64,000 bases of DNA. It comes from Tenodera sinensis. Its lineage: Eukaryota > Arthropoda > Insecta > Mantodea > Mantidae. Under the pieces are notes generated by a model that saw nothing but the letters and a program-made list of their open reading frames with translations, did no database searches and was not told where the DNA came from. A program made the translations under genes and the position numbers. Positions within the stretch are counted from its first letter, which is position 1. Each line of letters starts with the position of its first letter. The stretch lies in the NCBI GenBank assembly GCA_030765045.1, contig CM060964.1, positions 321,974,013 to 322,038,012 of the forward strand, written 5' to 3'. This document shows positions 57,391 to 64,000 of this stretch, piece after piece.

Positions 57391-57674
57391 ATAAATGTTA
57401 TCGTACTAGATTTCTTTTTTGTCTACCCTAGGCAGGCAGGTCTTGTATAAGCGTTTGTCCTGGTCTCGCCGTGTCGTCGGAGTGTCCTACTCTATCATAC
57501 GGTGGCCCGCTTTCACCGCGCACGTAGGACACTGGTGGGAGGCCCTAGTTCTCCCGGTCCGCCTCGGCATCGCCGAGGGCTTGTAGGGCTCTGTGGCAGG
57601 CTGCGGTCTGAAACAGGGAATAAGGAAGGTTTAGCTGTGTGGTGAGAGGGAACAGTCCTCTGTCAAAGTTTCAT

Positions 57675-60413
57675 TTAGTCGTGTAGTAGGTTGTTCAAGA
57701 ATTCCTCTACTTCCGTGTTATTTGAAGTTAAATTTCTGTCGAAAAGCGCTAGCGGTCTAGCGTGTTTATAAATTTCCATAGTATAGTTGCCGAGGTTCGT
57801 TACTAAAGGGTTGTGGTGTTTATGCAAGTGTTTATACGTATCGTGTGAGAGCTTTTTAATGAATTGCTCTATCGTGTGCATTTTTAATTCGTCGTGTAGT
57901 AAGTCCGCTGGTGCAGTGTAAGGCACTTTTGCTACCAGTCGCAGTATTTTATTTTGTAGCCTTTATAGGCGCATAATATGTGTTTTTGCGGCAGATCCCC
58001 AAACCGGAGCAGCGTAAGTGAGTATAGGGCGGATAAGCGTCTTATATAATGTTAGTCCCATTTTGAGTTTTAGTTGCGAGTTCATGTTTATAAGGGGATA
58101 TAGTTTGCCTAATTGGGCGTTCGCTTTTCCCCTTATTTGGAATATATGCTGCTTCCATGTGAGTCCGTGGTCCATTTTAAGCCCTAACCAGGTGACTGTG
58201 TTTTTCCACTCAATGTTCTCTCCAAATATGGTGAGTGGTGGAAGCTGGTGTTTTCCTAGTCTATGGTTGACTCTTTTGGTGAATATGATAGCCTGCGTTT
58301 TCTTGGCATTCACCTTAATTCTCCATTTGGTGAACCAATCCTGTAGCTCGTTAAGGGCGTTTTGTAGCCTCTTGTGTATGAACTCGACTTTCCCCGATTG
58401 CGCTACTATTGCCGTGTCATCTGCATAGATGAATAAGTTTGTGTTGTGTGTTTTCGGGATATCGCTCATCGTTATATTAAAGATAATCGGCCCCAATGTA
58501 CTTCCTTGTGGGACTCCCGCTTTTATAGGGCGGGGGGAAGAGAGGTGGTTGTTAACTCTGGACTGGAATGTCCGATTGTGTAGATAGTTTGCGATTAGTT
58601 TAATTAGAGAGTCGTGTATATTTAGTGTTTTGAGCTTCTTGAGCAGGCCCACGTGCCAAACTCTGTCGAACGCGCGCTCTACGTCAAGTAGGAGTGCGCC
58701 TGTCGATTTTCGGAAGTTGAACCCATGCGTGATGTGTTCTGTGGCTCTCAGTAGTTGCAGGGTTGTGGAATGGCGAGCGCGGAATCCGAATTGTTCGTTT
58801 ATAGTTATGTTTTGTTTGATTAGTTGTGCATTTAGGCGTTTTAGTAATACTTTTTCGAGTAGTTTTCCCAATATGCTTAGTAGACTAATTGGTCTGTAGC
58901 TCTGTGGGTTCGAGAGGTCTTTGCCCTTCTTGGGAAAGTGTACGACTATAGCTGACTTCCATCTGTCAGGGTAGTACCCTTTCTCTAGCACATAATTGAA
59001 GATTTTGGATAGTAGTTTGATGGCATCTTCGGGTAGGTTGGCTAAGGCTACCGCCGGGATGCTGTCTGGCCCAGGGGCCTTTCGTTTCGGTAAATGTTTA
59101 ATGAGCCATTTGATTTCGCTGGGACATGTTTTTCTTATTTTATTGTGAGTTATTTGGTCTTTATATTCGCGCGTTTCTTCTTCGGTTTCGGCGGTGAATT
59201 GTGGGCAAGAGGGGGTGGTGTTTGGGGTTAATGTTTCTTGAAGTGCGTCCGCGAGTGCATTTGCTTTTTCTTTATCGGTGGTCGCTATGTTTTGATTTGT
59301 ATGGAGTGGAGGGATTTGCACTTTATCGCGTGTTAGGCAGCGAGCTACTTTCCACACTGAGTCTCGTTCATAATCGAGATTCTCCAGGGTGTTCTGCCAT
59401 TGCCTCGAGACGTGGTTTGCGATCCTTTCGCTTACTAGGCTATTTAGGTGTTTAACGTGCTCGAGGTGTGTTAAGTGCCGCGTTTTTTGCCATTTGCGTC
59501 TGGCTCTGTTCCTTTCGGCTGTTAGAGAAGTTATGTCTTGTGGGAGTTTAGTTTGATGTTGCCTAGGCTGGCTCATAGGCACAGAGGCAGCTGTGGCTAT
59601 TTTTATGGCCTTTTCCAATTGGATGACCGCTTCGTTGGTGCTTTCGTTAGTGTTTAATGGGACAGTGGGCACGTTTTTGCTTACAGTGTCTGCAAATTTG
59701 TCCCAGTTCGCTCTGTTATAGTTTCGGCGTAAAATTGGCGGGATTAGAGCTGCATTGCCCTCTAGTGTAATAATGAGGGGCAGATGGTCGGATGACAGCT
59801 CATTCATAACTTTGAGATGTGTTCTGCGTGTTATGTTTTTGGACAGGGCTAGATCTAGCACGTCAGATCTTTGTGTCCTGCAATATGGAACGTAAGTATG
59901 TTCCTCTGGAGTATGGATTAAGAGGTCCGAGTTGTTTTCGAGGTGTAATAAAGCTCGTCCCTCTTTATTTGTCTCGTTGCATCCCCAAATTTGGTGTTTC
60001 GCATTGAGATCACCGGCAATTAGGGCCCTATTGTGCTGCTGCGTTAAGTCCGTTATATCGGATGTTATTAAAGTACCTTTGGGGGCATAGGCCGCCGTTA
60101 TGAGCACTTTGTTGTTGTCGAGTGTAATTAGCACGCTGGTGGTTTCCAAATTTTGGAGTTGCGCAGGGGGGGTCAGGTCGTGTTGTATATCGTGTTTAAT
60201 AATGACCGCGGTGCCACCCCCGCGCCCGTCTCTGTCTGTTCGGTGTGTCGTGTATCCGGGAATGTTGAATCTATGGTTGTCTTTAAGGAGAGTTTCTGCG
60301 ATAAGGGCTATATGAATATTGTTACGGGAGAGGAATTCCTTGAACTCTGTCTTTTTGCGTCTCAGTCCCCTAGCGTTCCATGTCATGATGTTTAGATAAT
60401 TTTTATAGTCCAT
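57675..60413 (-). pseudogene. Jockey ORF2, endonuclease and reverse transcriptase (one stop)
   Basis: 816 codons, then TAA at 57963-57965, then the same frame runs 96 more codons to 57675. Endonuclease: TWNARGLRRKKTEFKEFL, IAETLL, GDLNAKHQIWGC and SSDHLPL. RT: APGPDSIPAVALANLP, SYRPISLLSILGKLLEKVLL, LLDVERAFDRVWH, GVPQGSTLGPIIF and FIYADDTAIVA, all catalytic residues present. The stop lies in the C-terminal tail (MRL*RLQNKILR), perhaps a CAA-to-TAA change. The protein nicks target DNA and copies element RNA at the nick. The rest of the frame is clean, so insertion is recent. Confidence 0.92.
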
Positions 60414-60421
60414 CTTGATAC

Positions 60422-61549
60422 TTAGATGAAACCAGGTGTCATCAGCAGCTGGAAGAAGTCTCTATACGACGCTAGTATGGAGCGGACCTCCGACAATTCC
60501 GCTTCCATCAGCAACCCGAGGATGTGCCCCGCTGTCTCCCTCAGGTCGCCGTCTTCCATGCCGGTGCTAAGGACGCGCCGGTACATCTGTCTCTGGTGGT
60601 GTAGTCGTGGGTCTCGGGTCTCTCGGGGTCGTCTCTGTTGATCTGGCTGGTCCCTCCGTGCCATGCGCGGCACTCCACGAGGCTGGCGGGGCGTCCTGGA
60701 ACTTGACGGTTCCTCAGCAACCGTAGCTTGTGCCACAACCTCAGCCACACTTGGCACTGGTGGAGCCCGCTCGGGCAATACTCCCCGCGCCCGGCTTCCA
60801 GATCCCACAGCCGCGTGTCTACCAGTCCCCTGGAAGGTACGTGCCGCCGCCACATGGCGCTGGTATTCGGGGCAAGCCCGGTACCTGGTCCCGTGGCCCT
60901 GGCGCAGGCATAGCGCGCACGTTCTCAGGGGGGGCGGAACATCGCAGCCACGAGAATCGTGGTCACCGGTGCACTTGGAGCACACCCTAACCGCGGCCGA
61001 GCACCTCGCCTCTGTGTGCCTGAGCTGTTGGCACTTACTACACTGGACCGGTATGACCGGTCGCCTGTACATCTCCACCTTCACTCGAAAGTGGTGTATA
61101 CATTCAACCTGCCTTAGTCGGTCCAGGTCGTCCGCCGTCGCCAGGTCCACCAGATAGAACGGAAGAGGTGTTCTGGCCTGGTCGTAACGCCTAAGTTGCG
61201 TTACACGCAGCACTGAAAAGTGCGCGGCACGCAACTCAGCCTTAATGGCCTCCTCCGCCCCATCATAGTAAACGTGCTTTATCACGGCACGGAAGGATTG
61301 CTGCTCGTCCTGCTGCCTCGTGAGCTGAATGTTGAGTCCCTTCTGCCGCAGAAAGGCACACATGTGTGCATAGTCCACGGGGGACGACATGCGCACCAGG
61401 AAGTCCCGCGACAGCGGGGCCCTGGTCACTGTGTAGCCCTCATTGGCATATTCATTCACAACAGCAACTATAGTGATTCTGCACCAAGTACTGACCCTCA
61501 AGAAAACACTGTGGCCGGTGACAAACATAGCCCGAAACAGCAGGCCCAA
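60422..61549 (-). CDS. Jockey ORF1, Gag-like RNA-binding protein with zinc knuckles
   Basis: Open for 375 codons; conserved similarity starts near NEYANEGYTVTRAPLSRDFL (61455). PRE_C2HC-type region: FLVRMSSPVDYAHMCAFLRQ...YLVDLATADDLDRLRQVECI, HHFRVKVEMYRRP. Three knuckles follow: CSKCQQLRHTEARC, CSKCTGDHDSRGC and CALCLRQGHGTRYRACP. These proteins coat LINE RNA. The first 30 residues of the open frame (before 61460) look unrelated, so the true start is uncertain or truncated. The stop precedes the ORF2 ATG by 8 bases, suggesting reinitiation. Confidence 0.85.
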   Translation of the reverse strand: MGLLFRAMFVTGHSVFLRVSTWCRITIVAVVNEYANEGYTVTRAPLSRDFLVRMSSPVDYAHMCAFLRQKGLNIQLTRQQDEQQSFRAVIKHVYYDGAEEAIKAELRAAHFSVLRVTQLRRYDQARTPLPFYLVDLATADDLDRLRQVECIHHFRVKVEMYRRPVIPVQCSKCQQLRHTEARCSAAVRVCSKCTGDHDSRGCDVPPPLRTCALCLRQGHGTRYRACPEYQRHVAAARTFQGTGRHAAVGSGSRARGVLPERAPPVPSVAEVVAQATVAEEPSSSRTPRQPRGVPRMARRDQPDQQRRPRETRDPRLHHQRQMYRRVLSTGMEDGDLRETAGHILGLLMEAELSEVRSILASYRDFFQLLMTPGFI

Positions 61550-61774
61550 TCAGCGCGATTCATCCTGAAAAGACGGGAGCAGGTTGGAACTTCGAGATCG
61601 TCTGCAGCTGCTTTGAAGAGCCCTCCAAGCTTTGGTAAAGCGAGAAGCAGGGAATCCGAGCGAACTTCAGAGAACGCAGTGCGCAGGCCGCCACTCGCGC
61701 TCAAAGTCGCCCGCGGATCACCGCTCCAACTCCCGCTTGCCGGCAGCCGCAACGCCCCGCTACTAGACAGGTAA
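61490..61774 (+). other. GC-rich segment with an unexplained plus-strand frame
   Basis: An open plus-strand frame reads SAPSTDPQENTVAGDKHSPK, FILKRREQVGTSRSS and KARSRESERTSENAVRRPPL, ending TAG at 61774. Ser/Arg/Pro-rich, disordered in style, resembling LINE ORF1 N-termini but on the opposite strand to the Jockey ORF1 beside it. It could be a 5' inversion, part of another element, or chance. Confidence 0.3.
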
Positions 61775-62176
61775 ACATAAACAAGCAGGATAGACGAGGG
61801 ATAGCACGACCACAGCCAACAGTCTCTGACTGGTACCTAGGCGCCCTAACCGGTTCAGGTCCTCTGCTAGCCACGCTTTTTAGCACTCGCTAGCTGCCTC
61901 TTTCTCTCTCCCTCTCTAACTATCTCTATTTTCCTCTTTTCTGTTAGTTTTTAAGCTCCCCGGTTAGGCCCCCCACCAGACTTTTTACACTCTTCTCTTT
62001 CCTCTTCTTAGGAAATGTTTTACCGTCCCCTATAAAAACACACTTAAAACCACTTCCCTTACTAAAGTTCCTACAGTTAGGCCCCCGATAGGTTTTCATA
62101 CTCCCCACACGTTAGGTTCTTTAACGCAGCCCCATCAACTGATCACTAAAAACACTAGGACTGAAGATATCTGGCA
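61775..62176 (+). promoter_or_regulatory. Probable 5' UTR of the plus-strand Jockey-type LINE
   Basis: CT-rich sequence (TCTTTCTCTCTCCCTCTC) leads to the ORF1 ATG at 62177. Jockey promoters are internal; none was resolved here. Confidence 0.4.
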
Positions 62177-62559
62177 ATGGTGAAGAAGACTGTTAGACAC
62201 TCCCCCTCATCCCTATCAACTACCAAAAAGCCGGTAACGGCTAAGGCACTGAAAATGACTAAAGACAAACCATCAACACCCACGCCCACATCATCATCAT
62301 CATAATCATCCACAAACACACGACCAAGCACGCGATCACAGCGTAGCAAAACTCCTGAGTTGGACATCATGTACATGCCCACACAAGACACAACACCAAC
62401 ACTCAACCCCACACTCCCACTCATACCTACACCAACTCAGGCAACAACTCACAATCAACCCCCTCTCACCGACGCCAACACACCCAATCGAACACTTACA
62501 CGGACACGCATACCCACACCCACTCATACACTGGCGTCAACCACTCACGCACAAACACA

Positions 62560-62880
62560 CTCACACAAACAACCTACACTCACACAGACACAGCCTACAC
62601 TCACACAAACACAGCCTACACACACGCCAACACAGACCACACCCATACACACACAAGCACAGCCTACACCCACTCACACACAAACACAGCCTACTCACAC
62701 ACAAACACAACCTACACGCTCACGTACACAAACAAAGCCTACAGGCGCACAAACACAAACTACACCTTCACACACACAAACACAAACTACACCCATGCAC
62801 ACCCCAACACTAACTACACACACATGTACACAAGCACAGACAACACACATACGCACACCTACACAACCATCTCCACACAC
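62560..62880 (+). repeat. Cryptic ACACA-type repeat encoding THTQTQP units
   Basis: Units such as CACACAAACACAGCCTACA repeat with variation. They stay in frame as Thr-His-Thr-Gln-Thr-Gln-Pro, so the tract is a coding minisatellite. Confidence 0.75.
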
Positions 62881-63597
62881 ACCACCTCAAGACCTCATCG
62901 ACCTTTCGGACATGAGACCATCCCCCACCCGTAAAGCACACTCACCGATCCCTGAGACCTACGCTCAAGCGGCACAGGCTAGCGCAAGTTTCACCCACAC
63001 CAACACATACACGGAGTTCAGGTCCGATTTGGCACATCTTCGTGCACAAGCGCCAGACAACAACAATACACACGATTACTCATAGCTTCGACACAACACG
63101 CAAATACTTATTCAAATACACAGTTAGATTCGCGCCGCGCTCCGGAGACTATGAAATCAAGCTGTTCTCCAGGAGGGACTACAATGCTTTTGTAGAACAC
63201 CTCAAAGCCGGGCATATACATTTCCACCTAATGTCAGAGCCCACAGAAAAGATCCTTAGATTTGTAGTAAAAGGAGCATATGCCGAAGTCTCCGGAGAAC
63301 ACATAAAATTAGAACTGGCCACCCACAACCTTGAGGTCATCAGGACTGTCCAAATGCACAAGCGTGACAGGACACGTGCCCTCCTCCCCATGTACTTAAT
63401 AGAACTTGCAGACACCCCTGCTAACAGAAAGATTAGAGACTTCAAGTACCTAGCGCATTTTAGGGTTAAAGTCGAGGACTATAGGACGACTCCAGCACCA
63501 AAACAATGCAAAAAGTGCCAGCAACTATTCCATACCCACTTAGAGTGTCAGGCCCCAATTAATGTATGCGTCAAATGCAAAGGCCCTCACCCCTCTT

Positions 63598-63839
63598 GGC
63601 GGCGCCGTGGCCGAGCGGTTAGCGCGCTCGCCTACCACCTAGGCGGCCCGGGTTCGATCCCAGGGACCCGCATGTGGTATTCGTGGTGGACGAAGCGGCG
63701 TCAGGGCGGGTTTTCTCCGGGTGCTCCGGTTTCCCCCGCCATCTCATTCCACCGGTGCTCCATCTTCATGTATCATCAGTGTCACCGCCTGCGGTGCCGT
63801 AGTAGTAAAAGCGGGCGTTAAACACTACAACTACAACAA
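63598..63839 (+). mobile_element. tRNA-derived SINE (family S2) with 12-bp target duplication
   Basis: CTCACCCCTCTT is duplicated at 63586-63597 and after the element at 63839-63850. The head is tRNA-like (GCCGTGGCCGAGCGGTTAGC; GGGTTCGATCCC). The body has TTTTCTCCGGGTGCTCCGGT, and the tail is a CAACTA repeat. The ORF1 frame rejoins once it is removed (CKGPHPSYQCRVPP). Confidence 0.88.
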
Positions 63840-64000
63840 CTCACCCCTCTTATCAATGTAGAGTTCCTCCTCAGGAGCGACTGTGCGCTCTGTGTAACCA
63901 CACAGGCCACGGGGCAACATGGCGCGGTTGCCCAGTCTACCAGCAGGCACTTAACTCAAGGCCAAGGGAACAGCCAAATAAGGCCCCCGTCCCCAACCTC

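Larger units (their letters stand above)
56617..61549 (-). mobile_element. Jockey-clade LINE, nearly intact
   Basis: About 4.9 kb with a 3' oligo(A) (T run at 56617-56631 on +), ORF2, an 8-base gap and ORF1. One premature stop in ORF2 is the only clear lesion. It is markedly richer in GC than its surroundings. The 5' end is uncertain, since 61450-61780 changes character. Confidence 0.85.
62177..64000 (+). pseudogene. Second Jockey-type LINE ORF1, interrupted by a SINE and cut by the window end
   Basis: From ATG 62177 (MVKKTVRHSPSSLSTTKKP) one TAA at 62303-62305 interrupts a TCA repeat. The frame then runs through a Thr/Gln/Pro/His-rich tract of THTQTQP units (62510-62880) to ETYAQAAQASASFTHT. 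A frame change near 63060 leads to YTVRFAPRSGDYEIKLFSRR, then YLIELADTPANRKIRDFKYL, HFRVKVEDYRTTP. Knuckles are CKKCQQLFHTHLEC, CVKCKGPHPS-(SINE)-YQC and CALCNHTGHGATWRGC. It is a different family from the minus-strand Jockey, sharing the same domain plan. Confidence 0.82.

Noticed and set aside
57963..60413. Host gene of 816 codons
   Set aside because: Endonuclease and YADD RT motifs, oligo(A) tail and an adjacent Gag-like ORF show a Jockey LINE.
61498..61752. Minus-strand frame upstream of Jockey ORF1 as its N-terminus
   Set aside because: It is in a different frame and shows no similarity to ORF1 N-termini; left as part of an open question.
63598..63680. tRNA-Leu/Ser-like gene
   Set aside because: The cloverleaf-like head continues into a SINE body with a target duplication on both sides.

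Overview
The window looks like intergenic and intronic DNA from a large, repeat-rich arthropod-type nuclear genome. Evidence: GT-AG split exons of one conserved animal gene, introns of 4 to 11 kb, AT-rich background, and dense R1, Jockey, CR1-like, Penelope, Copia, Gypsy, piggyBac, hAT and Tc1/mariner copies plus tRNA-derived SINEs. No single feature fixes the species; arthropod is an inference from the transposon mix and the Copia half-tRNA primer site. There is no bacterial, organellar or CRISPR content.

The one host gene I can support is the 3' half of a glycerophosphodiester phosphodiesterase of the GDE1 type on the + strand. Its four exons (14374-14479, 25172-25264, 31598-31827, 35899-36034) join in phase and encode about 188 C-terminal residues ending in TAA. 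The upstream exons with the catalytic His-Arg-Gly region were not found and probably lie left of the window.

Layout: 0-1.8 kb hAT transposase relic (-) with two intron-like gaps. 1.9-11.1 kb an R1-type LINE (-) split by a Copia element (-), which is itself split by two piggyBac-type elements; three of these junctions show clean TTAA duplications or empty sites. 11.9-13.7 kb a Penelope-like RT plus GIY-YIG relic (+) split by a TA-flanked Tc1/mariner-type element. 16.4-21.5 kb a young Gypsy element with near-identical LTRs, a 4-bp target duplication, a long coiled-coil Gag and almost no pol. 22-26 kb tandem repeats and a head-to-tail SINE array. 26-30.9 kb a LINE split by a hAT element. 32.6-34.1 kb a second Penelope relic with a terminal region carrying a hammerhead-like motif. 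36.7-43.4 kb hairpin elements, a mariner and a piggyBac. 43.4-46.4 kb and 47.4-52.6 kb two more LINEs, each containing deeper nested insertions. 53-55 kb a third Penelope relic and a hAT ORF. 55-56.4 kb a dispersed repeat with a 460-bp AAT microsatellite. 56.6-61.5 kb a nearly intact Jockey-type LINE (-), facing a second Jockey-type LINE (+) at 62.2-64 kb that is interrupted by a fresh SINE.

Most coding sequence is decayed transposon. The most notable points are the Gag-retaining, pol-deleted Gypsy element; hairpin elements flanked by 12-14 bp direct repeats that carry hammerhead-like cores and may be mobilised by Penelope-like enzymes; the hairpin tandem array in the Jockey 3' region; and a nesting stack whose empty sites can be read directly.
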